Of a stretch of 64,000 nucleotides of DNA, positions 57,032 through 64,000 are shown one piece after another. Positions within the stretch are counted from its first letter, which is position 1, and every line of letters begins with the position of its first letter. The position numbers and the translations under genes are program-made. A model generated the notes under the pieces. It did no database searches, was not told the origin of the DNA, and saw nothing but the letters and a program-made list of their open reading frames with translations. The DNA is from SVKR01 sp963605115 (GTDB lineage Bacteria > Bacillota > Clostridia > Oscillospirales > Oscillospiraceae): positions 1 to 64,000 of the forward strand of contig CAVCTM010000002.1 of NCBI GenBank assembly GCA_963605115.1. Reading direction: 5' to 3'.

Positions 57032-57805
57032 TCACGCCTCCAGCGTCGTTGTCGTGTTCTTGCTCGGATGCTTCGATTTCCAAGCGCGTGCATCCGCTTT
57101 GATCTGCTCAACGCTCAGCGGTGGATCCGGCTGCTTGGCAGGCGTCCGCGGACGCACGGTGTCCAGTGTCGCACGGTCCGGTATGAGGATCACCTGTCCC
57201 GGCGTGACCAAATTGACGTTGTTAAGGTCGTTATAAGCCGCCAGCCAGTAGCAGCGCGTGCCGTCGCCATAAAAGCGCTCGCAGATGGTCCAGAGGCAGT
57301 CTCCCTCCTGCACGACATAGCTGATATCACCGCTCCCGGCGGCGTCCTGATCGTCCTCTCTTTCCAGATTCTCATCCTCGCCGGAAACGACGCTCGCCGC
57401 CTGAAGATAGCGGTATTTCTTCATCGTGAGCGTGCAGTAGACGTCGTTTGTGCCGTCCTCCTCGGCAAAGCGCAGATTGCTCAGGAGCACCGGCACATCG
57501 ACCGGCGTGCCGGAGATGATATAGCGGACGACATTGCCGTCGCGGATCCAGTTTTCGAGCGTTGCAACGATCGCATAAGGGGTCCTCCAGCTCGCCGACG
57601 CATACGCCGCCGGTCGCGCCGGCAGCCAGAAAGATAGGTCCCGGCTGAAGAGCGTCTCAGCCCCCGGAAGATTTGCCTGACTGCCGTCCGCCATGTCCAG
57701 CGTGAGCACGCTGCGCCCGGTCTCGACCGCAAAGCCCTCCGGCGTTACCGGGAGGCGCAGCTCCTCGTCCGTGTCGCTGTTTAAGAAAATAAAGGTCCTG
57801 AGCAC
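57032..57805 (-). CDS. LysM-domain tail protein (XkdP-like)
   Basis: A 257-residue protein. The N-terminal half (FIFLNSDTDEELRLPVTPEGF, ADGSQANLPG, ATLENWIRDG) is the usual phage gp53-like baseplate fold; a C-terminal LysM (about 173-220: YVVQEGDCLWTICERFYGDGTRCYWLAAYND, NLVTPGQVILIP in parts) binds peptidoglycan. It probably helps the tail tip contact the cell wall. The start is GTG at 57805, overlapping the tape-measure stop and preceded by GGGGTGAT; in-frame codons upstream belong to the tape-measure gene. Confidence 0.87.
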   Translation of the reverse strand: MLRTFIFLNSDTDEELRLPVTPEGFAVETGRSVLTLDMADGSQANLPGAETLFSRDLSFWLPARPAAYASASWRTPYAIVATLENWIRDGNVVRYIISGTPVDVPVLLSNLRFAEEDGTNDVYCTLTMKKYRYLQAASVVSGEDENLEREDDQDAAGSGDISYVVQEGDCLWTICERFYGDGTRCYWLAAYNDLNNVNLVTPGQVILIPDRATLDTVRPRTPAKQPDPPLSVEQIKADARAWKSKHPSKNTTTTLEA

Positions 57806-57809
57806 ATCA

Positions 57810-59918
57810 TCACCCCATATTCTGCGCCGTGCGGCTGATTCTCGCAGCCAGTGCGGACGCGATGGCGTCGATATCGCTCTCACTGCGGACGTGGACCTCA
57901 TTCCCGCTGATCACGACCTTCACGCCGTCGGCATAGTTCCGCGCCTCCGACGCCGTCAAAAGCATCTCGCCCTCGTGCGCAAGGATCGGGAAGTTGTCGC
58001 GCGGGATCACGTGCTGCCCCATAGCGCGCGAGGCGGAGGGAGCCATCGTCTTCGCGTAGCTATAATAGTCCGCATCCGACATCAGGATGTTGGTCACATC
58101 CTGCTCCATTGCAGTCCCTCCGCCGCTTTTGTAGCCGTTGCGCCCCTTCTCCATCGCTTTGGAGTACGCCCATGCCTCCGCATAGCTGTCGAGGGTCGCC
58201 ACGATGCTCGCAACGCCCTCCGCGGTCTGGATCGCCGCGAGATCCCACTCCGCCATGAGCTCATTTGTTGTGTCCGCCTCTTTTGCAAGCGCTTCCGCCT
58301 GATCGTAAATGCTGCTGATCTTGGCGCCGGCTGTCATCCGGTCGGACTCGTCCGCGGTCTGATACTCCTCCAGCGCCGCAAGATAGTCCGTTCGGAGCTC
58401 ATCGATCTTGTCCTGCGTGCCCTGATCCAGATCCAGCTGCGCTTCCTGTCCGCCGAAAATGCCGTTCATGACGTCGCGGTACAGCGCGTCCTGCAGGTTG
58501 GCTTTGTCTGCCTGCGCCGCGCCGATGACGCTATAAGCCTCCTCCATCACCGGGTTGTCCTGATACCAAGTGTTCATGGTCTCCAGACCGCCCTTGCGGA
58601 TGCCGTTGTAGGCCTCGCCCATCACGTTCTGGAGCTCTTGTACAAGGCCCTCGTTGGTGCTGAGCGCGCCGGTGTAGGTCCGGCTCTGCTCGATCATCAT
58701 ACCGCCGTACTTCGCAGCCAAGCTGGACAGGATCGCCGCAGAAGCGTCCGCGCCGCTCAGCTCTCCGGAGCCCATCATCGCCGCAGCCTCGTCCTCACTG
58801 ATGCCGTAGTACATAGCCAGCATCTCGGTCGGATTGATCTTATAGTTGAGCAGAGACCGGGTAAACATGGAGGAATAAGTCTCCGTGTCGCCGATCTTGC
58901 CCAGTAGAGAAGCAAGCCCCTCGATTCCGCTGACGTCCAGATTCAGCGCGGAGCCGGCGTCGCCGAGGATCTGAAGGTTTCCGAACACGTCCTTGCCGGT
59001 GCTGCGGTACACGGCGAGGTTCTGCGCGATGCCGGTCAGATCGTCGTAAACATAGGGCGTGATCTTGGCAAGTTCCCGGATATTGTCCAGCAGCGTCGCA
59101 GCGGCGCTGCTGCTGCCGAGCAGAGCAGAGAAAGAGATCTGATTCTGCTCCCGCGTCGCGGCGCTGGCGGTGCCGGTCTCCAGCGCCGAGCCGGTCAGCT
59201 CGGTGACATTTGAGATCAACTCATCGCGGTGGCTCCGGAACGCCTCGTCCTCGGACTCCGCCTGCGACGCCAGCCCGGAGATCAGCCCGGACGCCGCCCC
59301 GACCACAGCACCGATCGCCACGCCGACGCCGCCGCCGAGCGCGCCGACCGCCGCGCCGGACGCGGCGCCGCTGAGGATCCCAGTCAGCAGCCCCGCATCC
59401 GTAGAGCCAAGCGCGCTGTTCAGATAATAGCTGCCGAGTTCCGTCACCGCACCGCCGAGCTGCTTTGCAAGACCGGACGCTGCTGCGGCAGCGCCGCTCA
59501 GCGCGCCGCCGGAGCCGCCGGAGCCGCTGCCGCCTCCGCCGTCTTCCAGCTTGCGCATCTCGTTCTGAAGCTCGCGGATCTCCTTGCGGGTATCGGACGA
59601 GGCGCTGCGGAAGTCGTTGAGCTGGTCGGTGAGCGTTTTCACCTTCAGATTCGCGTCGTCCAGCTTTGCCTTGTTCGTCTCATCGGCGCTCTCCTTGTAG
59701 GCATTCGCCGCCTCCCGCGCGGCCTTCTTCGCCGCGGCAAGCTGCGTCTGGAGCCCCGCATAGTTCTTATTGAGTGCCTCGTTTCTTGTCTTCAGCGCAT
59801 CGACCTTACCGGAGAGCGACGCCAGTTCCTTTTCAAGCGCCTCACCGGAGCGTTTTACCGCGGAGAAGCCGGCAGACGTCTGGTCAACCAGCTTCAGCAC
59901 GATGGACGCATCTGCCAT
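57810..59918 (-). CDS. Tail tape measure protein
   Basis: A 702-residue tape measure. N-terminal coiled coil (about 20-125), Gly/Ser linker (GGGGSGSGGSGG), a hydrophobic glycine-rich membrane-active stretch (about 140-220, GAASGAAVGALGGGVGVAIGA in part) and a long helical rest, ending EVHVRSESDIDAIASALAARI. Its length fixes tail length; at about 0.15 nm per residue this suggests a tail near 105 nm. ATG at 59918 (second methionine) is chosen for its 7-base distance from GGGGG; an ATG 6 bases upstream is too close. Confidence 0.9.
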   Translation of the reverse strand: MADASIVLKLVDQTSAGFSAVKRSGEALEKELASLSGKVDALKTRNEALNKNYAGLQTQLAAAKKAAREAANAYKESADETNKAKLDDANLKVKTLTDQLNDFRSASSDTRKEIRELQNEMRKLEDGGGGSGSGGSGGALSGAAAAASGLAKQLGGAVTELGSYYLNSALGSTDAGLLTGILSGAASGAAVGALGGGVGVAIGAVVGAASGLISGLASQAESEDEAFRSHRDELISNVTELTGSALETGTASAATREQNQISFSALLGSSSAAATLLDNIRELAKITPYVYDDLTGIAQNLAVYRSTGKDVFGNLQILGDAGSALNLDVSGIEGLASLLGKIGDTETYSSMFTRSLLNYKINPTEMLAMYYGISEDEAAAMMGSGELSGADASAAILSSLAAKYGGMMIEQSRTYTGALSTNEGLVQELQNVMGEAYNGIRKGGLETMNTWYQDNPVMEEAYSVIGAAQADKANLQDALYRDVMNGIFGGQEAQLDLDQGTQDKIDELRTDYLAALEEYQTADESDRMTAGAKISSIYDQAEALAKEADTTNELMAEWDLAAIQTAEGVASIVATLDSYAEAWAYSKAMEKGRNGYKSGGGTAMEQDVTNILMSDADYYSYAKTMAPSASRAMGQHVIPRDNFPILAHEGEMLLTASEARNYADGVKVVISGNEVHVRSESDIDAIASALAARISRTAQNMG

Positions 59919-59951
59919 CTTCATTCCCCCTTTTGGGAACAGCCGCGGAGA

Positions 59952-60478
59952 TCACCGCCGCGGCTGCAATTCGTTTTCCAGAGCGGCCATGGCATGCACG
60001 AGCACCTTCTCGCCTTCCGGGAGACTGTAATACTCGGACGGCTTCCAGCCCTTCCGCCGGAACAACCAGAAGGCGAGATTCAGCTCAGCGTCCCGGTCGC
60101 TCTGGATCAGTTTTTTATTTCTCGGACATAGCTGCCGCGGTAGCCGTTAAGCTCATCGATGGCGAGGACAAGGCGCGTGATCTCACCGGGCAGCAGATGA
60201 TGCTTGAGCACGTCGCTCAGTGTGACGTCGCCTCTGGCGATGTCCTCCTCGCTCGGCTCCAGCCGGTCGAAGTCCGTGCAGGACGCGAGGATGACCTGCA
60301 GCGGGGCGTCGTCGCCCTCAAGCTGCCGGAGCTGCTGCGCCTTCGACCACGGCAGCGCCCGCAGCGTCAGCACAAAAGGCTTCCCGTCCGTGCTGAGGCG
60401 CGGAAGCTCGACCTTCTTTGTCGGAAGGCTTTTGGAGACATCCTCCGATCCAAGGAGCCGGTCCAGAATTTCGCTCAT
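59952..60478 (-). CDS. Tail assembly chaperone, frameshifted long form (gpGT-like)
   Basis: Predicted -1 frameshift product of about 175 residues. Ribosomes read the XkdN-like frame to the slippery heptamer A AAA AAC (60110-60116, in the correct zero-frame phase), slip back one base just before the UGA stop, and continue for 52 codons to the stop at 59952-59954. The added part begins LIQSDRDAELNLAFWLF and contains RRKGWKPSEYYSLPEGEK, matching the typical gpT-like extension (W-x-P-S-E-Y, PEGEK). It lies between tube and tape-measure genes, where this arrangement is known in many tailed phages. Confidence 0.85.
60107..60478 (-). CDS. Tail assembly chaperone, short form (XkdN-like, gpG-like)
   Basis: A 123-residue protein of the PBSX XkdN family: MSEILDRLLGSEDV, ELPRLSTDGKPFVLTLRALPWSKAQQL (in parts), ILASCTDFDRLEPSEEDIARGD, LLPGEITRLVLAIDELNGYRGS. 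It coats the tape measure during tail assembly and is absent from the mature tail. It ends in the slippery sequence and UGA, producing the longer form at low frequency. Confidence 0.88.
   Translation of the reverse strand: MSEILDRLLGSEDVSKSLPTKKVELPRLSTDGKPFVLTLRALPWSKAQQLRQLEGDDAPLQVILASCTDFDRLEPSEEDIARGDVTLSDVLKHHLLPGEITRLVLAIDELNGYRGSYVREIKN
60110..60116 (-). promoter_or_regulatory. Slippery heptamer A AAA AAC for -1 frameshifting
   Basis: On the minus strand the codons ATA AAA AAC TGA contain A_AAA_AAC in frame, directly followed by the stop codon. Confidence 0.85.
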
Positions 60479-60488
60479 TTTGCCCTCC

Positions 60489-60920
60489 TCAGCCCTGTGT
60501 CACGCGGTCGAGGAAATCGAAGCGCGTGAACGTGAAGGGCATCGTCACCTTGCCCGGCGTACCCGACGCCGCGTCCATCAGCGTGTACTCGTCAAACGAG
60601 CAGTTGTAGAGTGCGAGCCGCTCCGCGCCGTAGGCATCCGGATCGGCGAGCTTGCCGACGATCGTGTGGCGGACGTCCACGCCGGACTGCACCTGATCCA
60701 GATCGTCCACAAAAAGCGTGTAGATATGCTGGAACTCGATGCTGCCGGTCCCCTTGGTGCCAGTGACCTTGCTGTCGATTGCCGACTGACCGCACATACT
60801 GATGTCACTTTTCTGCTTGCTGACCTTTGCCTGAAAGCTGGAAAGCCCGGCAACCAAAACGCCGTCCACCCAGACTTCTGCAAAGTCTCCATTCATCACT
60901 CTCGATGCTGCTTCTGCCAT
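60489..60920 (-). CDS. Phage tail tube protein (XkdM-like)
   Basis: A 143-residue tube protein of the contractile-tail type (DUF2001/XkdM): RVMNGDFAEVWVDGVLVAG, SDISMCGQSAIDSKVTGTKGTGSIEF (in parts), YTLFVDDLDQVQSG and the C-terminal MPFTFTRFDFLD. It polymerises inside the sheath. It lies 13 bases after the sheath gene, in standard order sheath-tube-chaperone-tape measure. Confidence 0.93.
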   Translation of the reverse strand: MAEAASRVMNGDFAEVWVDGVLVAGLSSFQAKVSKQKSDISMCGQSAIDSKVTGTKGTGSIEFQHIYTLFVDDLDQVQSGVDVRHTIVGKLADPDAYGAERLALYNCSFDEYTLMDAASGTPGKVTMPFTFTRFDFLDRVTQG

Positions 60921-60933
60921 TTTCCGCCCCTCC

Positions 60934-62034
60934 TTACAGGCTGATCGTCAGCGAGACGTCCTCAATGGCGTCCAGCGGACGGATGCTACCGCAGTAGAAC
61001 ACGCTTGTCCCCGTGTTGCTCTCGCGGATCTGCTGCGTGCTGAGCTTTGCGACCTCCACGCCCTGACTGCGGAGATACGTCTTCGTCGCCTCAACGTCGA
61101 TGTCCACGCTCCAGCCCTCGTCAATGAGCTCGGTGTCCTCCATCGTCTGGAGATAGCTCCGGATCGCTGCCAGCAGCACGATCTTGTTGTCGTAGGTGTT
61201 CGGCCGCAGACCGATATAGCTGTCCGTGATGAGCTGCCGCAGATCCTCGTCGATCAGATCCACGATCCCGACGATCTTGATCTTCTTCATCTCGTCTCCG
61301 ACGAGGTCCGACGTGGTCGTGAGCGAGTTGACGGCGCGCGCCAGTCGGACGCGGGTGCCGTCATACCAAGTGCAGAGCTTACCGGCGGCGATGGCGGCGT
61401 CCAGCTCCGCGGTCGTCTTGCGCGTGCAGTCGGTCAGCTCGGCAAGCGGCGCATAGGTCGCGCTGATATTCAGCGGCGTCCCGGCGAGCAAGCCGGCGAT
61501 GCGGCTGCAATAGGCTGCCGTCGTGACCGCGCTGCTCCCCTTTTTGAGCCCCTCGCCGGCGAAGTTGATGATCGCCTTGTCGTCGCCGACATAGTTTGGC
61601 AGGACGGCAACGCAGTGCGCACCGGCGTTCGCGCGCTGGGTCTTGACCCACGTTGCGATCGTCGCGCATTCCGCCGCGCTGACGTCCGCCGGACCGCAGA
61701 GGACGTCGAATTTCTGCGTAGCCGCCCATGCAAGTGCATTGGCGAGCTTTGCGTTCGTGCTGTCGTCGATGACATAGAGCAGCACCTTTGCCGGGGCGTT
61801 GATGTAGCCCATAAAGCACTGCTCGATCTGTGCCTTGTTGGTCTCGCTGAGCGTCACCGTGGCGTTGCCGCTGGTCTCGCTGGGGATGTCCGAGGCGCTC
61901 AGCAGTGTGTAGCTCTTGCCGCCCAGCACGCTGTCGCGCAGGATTAGCAGCACGACCCGCTGGTCGATCCTGCTGACCGCCGCCTGCGCCGCTGCGGTGA
62001 AGACGATGTCGAGCTTCGGCATTGTCAGATTCAT
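60934..62034 (-). CDS. Phage tail sheath protein (XkdK-like)
   Basis: A 366-residue contractile sheath protein. The N-terminus MPKLDIVFTAAAQAAVSRIDQR is typical of short XkdK-type sheaths; later come VLLYVIDDS, LPNYVGDDKAIINFAGEG, NISATYAPLAELTDCTRKT and the C-terminal domain with SYIGLRPNTYDNKIVLLAAI and LDAIEDVSLTISL, which interlocks with neighbouring subunits. Its presence shows a myovirus-like contractile tail. AGGAGG lies upstream. Confidence 0.93.
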   Translation of the reverse strand: MNLTMPKLDIVFTAAAQAAVSRIDQRVVLLILRDSVLGGKSYTLLSASDIPSETSGNATVTLSETNKAQIEQCFMGYINAPAKVLLYVIDDSTNAKLANALAWAATQKFDVLCGPADVSAAECATIATWVKTQRANAGAHCVAVLPNYVGDDKAIINFAGEGLKKGSSAVTTAAYCSRIAGLLAGTPLNISATYAPLAELTDCTRKTTAELDAAIAAGKLCTWYDGTRVRLARAVNSLTTTSDLVGDEMKKIKIVGIVDLIDEDLRQLITDSYIGLRPNTYDNKIVLLAAIRSYLQTMEDTELIDEGWSVDIDVEATKTYLRSQGVEVAKLSTQQIRESNTGTSVFYCGSIRPLDAIEDVSLTISL

Positions 62035-62050
62035 TGGTTTGCAAACCTCC

Positions 62051-62527
62051 TCATTGTGTTTTCCGGAAGGCGACCGTCTCCATCAGAGGATTGTCGTCTC
62101 CGTTTTTCTCCTGAAGCTCCTCGCGGGACATTGCCAGCGTCAGCGTCACCTGAATTTTGGCATAGTCCAGTCCCGTTTCGGGGATCTCAACGCCCCCGAC
62201 CTTCGGGCAGCGCGAAGCGGTGTCCGAATCGAACACGCGGATATACCCCGGCGCGAACAGCGTAAGGATCTTCATCGCGCGGAGATAGAGCGCATCGGAG
62301 TCGCTGTCATGACGCTCGTCCGTTTGGACGAACGTCAAGATCTCAAGCCGGAAACGCAGCTCCAGAATATTCATCCCCGCCGTCGCTGCGCTCACGGCGG
62401 CGCAGCTCACATAGCTGCTCGGCCGCTCGAAGCGCAGCGGGACCGTATTCTTATAGACCGGCTCGCCGGGAAACGCCTCCTGCAGGAGCCCCTCCACTGC
62501 GTCCCGGATCTTGACCGGTGTGATCAT
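62051..62527 (-). CDS. Tail terminator-like phage protein (DUF6838-like)
   Basis: A 158-residue protein between the gp10-like gene and the sheath. It begins ITPVKIRDAVEGLLQEAFPGEPVYKNTVP (in parts), followed by strand-rich LRFRLEILTFVQTDE and KIQVTLTLAMSREELQ. Position and fold pattern match tail terminator (completion) proteins in PBSX-like phages. It overlaps the upstream gene by 4 bases. Confidence 0.72.
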   Translation of the reverse strand: MITPVKIRDAVEGLLQEAFPGEPVYKNTVPLRFERPSSYVSCAAVSAATAGMNILELRFRLEILTFVQTDERHDSDSDALYLRAMKILTLFAPGYIRVFDSDTASRCPKVGGVEIPETGLDYAKIQVTLTLAMSREELQEKNGDDNPLMETVAFRKTQ

Positions 62528-63009
62528 GTTTCTCCACCCCCTTTCTCAATCTGCTCGGCGACGGCTCTGGCAGCCGCTTCAGCCAGCTCCCCCGCCATTG
62601 CCTCCGCCTGCTGCCGCGCCGCGGCATAAAAGCCCCTGCCGGGCACGTAACCCTGCCGGATGCGCGGCACGTAGCGGCTCGCCCCGCCGCCCGGAGAGCG
62701 GATCGCGTGCCCGCTCTCCAGATAGTTCGTGATCGCGCCCGGCGTGTTTCCCCGAACAGCGCCGGCGGCGCTCTCCACCGCGCGCACGGCGGCATACCCG
62801 CCGCGGCTGCCGAAATAGCTCTGCTGCCATCCGGCGATCCTGCCCTGCCGGTCGTTGAGCCGCGAGCCGATCTCCCCGCGGACGGCGGACAGCAGCTGCG
62901 GAGCCTGCGCCTCCAGAAAGCTCCGCTTGATCTCCGGGATACGGGCAGCCGCCTCGTCCAGCGCCCGCAGCCGCTCCGAAAAGGCGGTGAAATCCAGCTC
63001 CTGACTCAC
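62524..63009 (-). CDS. HK97 gp10-family neck protein (XkdI-like)
   Basis: A 161-residue protein. FTAFSERLRALDEAAARI and KRSFLEAQAPQLLSAVRGEI form the usual N-terminal helix, followed by the SYFGSRGGYAAVRAVES strand region and THYLESGHAIRSP-like motif (NYLESGHAIRSPGG), then VPGRGFYAAARQQAEAMAGEL. The 'LE-GH-' segment is a hallmark of gp10/minor-tail-completion proteins joining head and tail. It overlaps both neighbours by 4 bases. Confidence 0.83.
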   Translation of the reverse strand: MSQELDFTAFSERLRALDEAAARIPEIKRSFLEAQAPQLLSAVRGEIGSRLNDRQGRIAGWQQSYFGSRGGYAAVRAVESAAGAVRGNTPGAITNYLESGHAIRSPGGGASRYVPRIRQGYVPGRGFYAAARQQAEAMAGELAEAAARAVAEQIEKGGGET

Positions 63010-63590
63010 AGATCTGCCGCCCTTTCGATCTCGTACTCGTTTTTCCAGCTATCCAGAACGTGTCCGAGCAGCACGTGCCAGACCTCATCGCCGACCCGGA
63101 CGAGCGAACCCGGCGTCAGCGTCACGCACTTCGGCGTCACAAGCACATAATCCAGCGTATTGACCGCCAGCGGCGTGAGCTGTTCGTGCCCGACGTATTT
63201 TTCCGTCAGAATGCCCGGAAAGCGCGGTCCCGGCGCCGGCCGGTCGTAGTCCGCCATGCACTGCACCGTGCTCACGCGGGCGCAGTGCAGCGTGTCGTAG
63301 AGCGGATTGACCGGGACGATCGCCGTCAGGAAGCAGTGCTCCCACGCGCCGCCGTTTTTCCACAGCAGGGCGTGATCCAGCGTCAGCGCCGGTCGGCGCC
63401 GGACCACGAAGCTGACGTCCCGCGCCCCGATGCCGACGCGGGAAAAGAGATTGCTCCGCTCCCCGACCGTCGCCTGCGCCCGGATCAGGTCGCCGCCCTT
63501 CCACGACCATGTGTCCGTCTCCTGCTCATAAGCAAGGGAGAGGATCCGCAGCTCGTCCCGGAGCGTCCCCGCGTTGATCTTCTGCTCCAT
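63006..63590 (-). CDS. Phage head-closure/neck protein (putative)
   Basis: A 194-residue beta-rich protein in the neck gene position. LRDELRILSLAYEQETDTWSWKG resembles the opening of SPP1 gp16/HK97 head-closure proteins (head-tail adaptor), then ATVGERSNLFSRVGIGARDVSFVVRR. The second half (LLWKNGGAWEHCFLTAIVPV, VTLTPGSLVRVGDEVWHVLLGHVLD in parts) is extra relative to the short adaptors. Assigned by position and the N-terminal pattern; the exact family is unsure. Confidence 0.65.
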   Translation of the reverse strand: MEQKINAGTLRDELRILSLAYEQETDTWSWKGGDLIRAQATVGERSNLFSRVGIGARDVSFVVRRRPALTLDHALLWKNGGAWEHCFLTAIVPVNPLYDTLHCARVSTVQCMADYDRPAPGPRFPGILTEKYVGHEQLTPLAVNTLDYVLVTPKCVTLTPGSLVRVGDEVWHVLLGHVLDSWKNEYEIERAADL

Positions 63591-63593
63591 TTG

Positions 63594-63914
63594 TCACTCC
63601 TCAGCCCGGTACTGTTCCGCTGCGGCGGCAATCCGCAGCTGGTTGACGAGCTGCCGCACGCCGGGCGGCAGTCCCTCGGTCTCCCCGGTCGTATCCGGGT
63701 GGTCGTGATAATAGAGCACCATTGCCTTCAGCGCCAGCTCATACAGCGGGCGGATCCCGTCGGTGCTCCCCCAAGCGCCGGCGGGCTCCGGGATGCCCCG
63801 CGACCGTAGATCGGCAGCCGCGGCGTATATCAGCTCCGTGAGCCGCATCTCATCCCCGCCGTCCAGCACGCAGTAGCGTCTTACCGACGCCAGCACTCCA
63901 TCATCGACGATCAT
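63594..63914 (-). CDS. Head-tail connector protein (gp6/YqbG-like)
   Basis: A 106-residue helical protein matching the gp6-like connector group: YCVLDGGDEMRLTELIYAAAADLRSRGIP (in parts), then RPLYELALKAMVLYYHDHPDTTGE and LPPGVRQLVNQLRIA. 'ALKAMVLYYHDHPD' and 'LPPGVRQLVNQLR' are the usual signature. It forms the ring under the portal. It lies 8 bases after the capsid-side gene. Confidence 0.88.
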   Translation of the reverse strand: MIVDDGVLASVRRYCVLDGGDEMRLTELIYAAAADLRSRGIPEPAGAWGSTDGIRPLYELALKAMVLYYHDHPDTTGETEGLPPGVRQLVNQLRIAAAAEQYRAEE

Positions 63915-63922
63915 GGCGTGCC

Positions 63923-64000
63923 TCAGCTGGCGGTAACGGTAATAGCCTGCGTCGCGCCGGCGATGACGCCGCCCTCCGTATAAGCAATGGTGACGGACGT
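63923..64000 (-). CDS. C-terminus of a phage head gene (partial)
   Basis: Only the last 25 residues lie in the window, ending VIAGATQAITVTAS. The frame is open to the window edge. Immediately upstream of the connector gene one expects the major capsid protein or a small head-decoration protein; the Thr/Val/Ala-rich ending would suit a capsid with a C-terminal Ig-like domain, but this cannot be decided here. Confidence 0.55.
   Translation of the reverse strand, partial: TSVTIAYTEGGVIAGATQAITVTAS

Larger units (their letters stand above)
48693..64000 (-). mobile_element. Prophage with contractile tail (late region), continuing beyond the window
   Basis: A continuous minus-strand run from head connectors through sheath, tube, tape measure, baseplate and holin follows PBSX/myovirus gene order. 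It stops next to tRNA-Leu, a common integration target, so the left end is probably just right of 48692. The exact border is not defined, because the other attachment site, integrase and lysogeny genes lie outside the window. Confidence 0.85.

Noticed and set aside
53563..62034. Tailocin (headless phage-tail bacteriocin) interpretation
   Set aside because: Head-tail connector, neck and a head-gene C-terminus are present at 62.5-64 kb, which favours a complete phage.

Overview
The window looks like a piece of a Clostridia chromosome, most likely Oscillospirales/Oscillospiraceae from an anaerobic gut-type habitat. This is an inference from four things: GC-rich coding DNA with AT-rich sigma-A promoters and strong AGGAGG ribosome binding sites; an oxygen-independent class III ribonucleotide reductase; a tyrosine T-box; and Firmicutes gene sets such as lysyl-tRNA synthetase fused to a tRNA-binding domain, a CdaR-type regulator beside ftsEX, and TelA/XpaC. 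No 16S gene is present, so the genus cannot be stated.

Layout. 1-9.5 kb: DUF1015 protein; tyrosine T-box, MBL-fold hydrolase and tyrS; then on the minus strand cca-nrdG, nrdD (with a C-terminal redoxin domain and an NrdR-box promoter) and trxB. 9.5-20.4 kb (plus strand): membrane glycosyltransferase, rpiB, DUF4015 protein, DUF1648 protein, HAD phosphatase, GH2 enzyme, telA-xpaC and an esterase-like lipoprotein. Two MITE-like inverted-repeat elements lie between these genes. 20.4-26.3 kb: EamA transporter, an ECF S-component divergent from a degenerate MocR-type regulator, an S-layer-homology protein, and a zinc-ribbon gene divergent from an XRE regulator. 26.3-34.5 kb (mostly minus): greA-lysS, cdaR-ftsE-ftsX-M23 peptidase, rsuA-type pseudouridine synthase, and a DUF4830 protein. 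34.7-47.1 kb (minus): rpoB-rpoC, rpsL-rpsG-fusA and tuf, each set with its own promoter. 47.3-48.7 kb: GT-C glycosyltransferase and tRNA-Leu(GAG).

48.7-64 kb is the late region of a contractile-tailed (PBSX/myovirus-like) prophage, apparently inserted next to tRNA-Leu. Transcription of late genes runs right to left: capsid C-terminus, head-tail connectors, sheath, tube, a tail chaperone with an A AAA AAC -1 frameshift site, tape measure, LysM hub, baseplate genes, an unusual HTH-rich ORF, holin and several small membrane proteins. A hicAB toxin-antitoxin pair on the opposite strand, with its own promoter and terminator, is a lysogeny cargo. No integrase, endolysin or obvious receptor-binding protein lies inside the window.

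The most interesting material is (i) a structured dispersed repeat of about 172 bp with covarying stems (three copies), (ii) the two long-inverted-repeat elements that share a central motif, (iii) a three-HTH phage ORF fused in frame to a tail-region protein that has its own ribosome binding site, (iv) the MocR-like regulator lacking the PLP lysine, and (v) a 39-residue basic membrane peptide driven by a perfect promoter with a palindrome in its spacer. CRISPR arrays, rRNA genes and insertion-sequence transposases were not seen.
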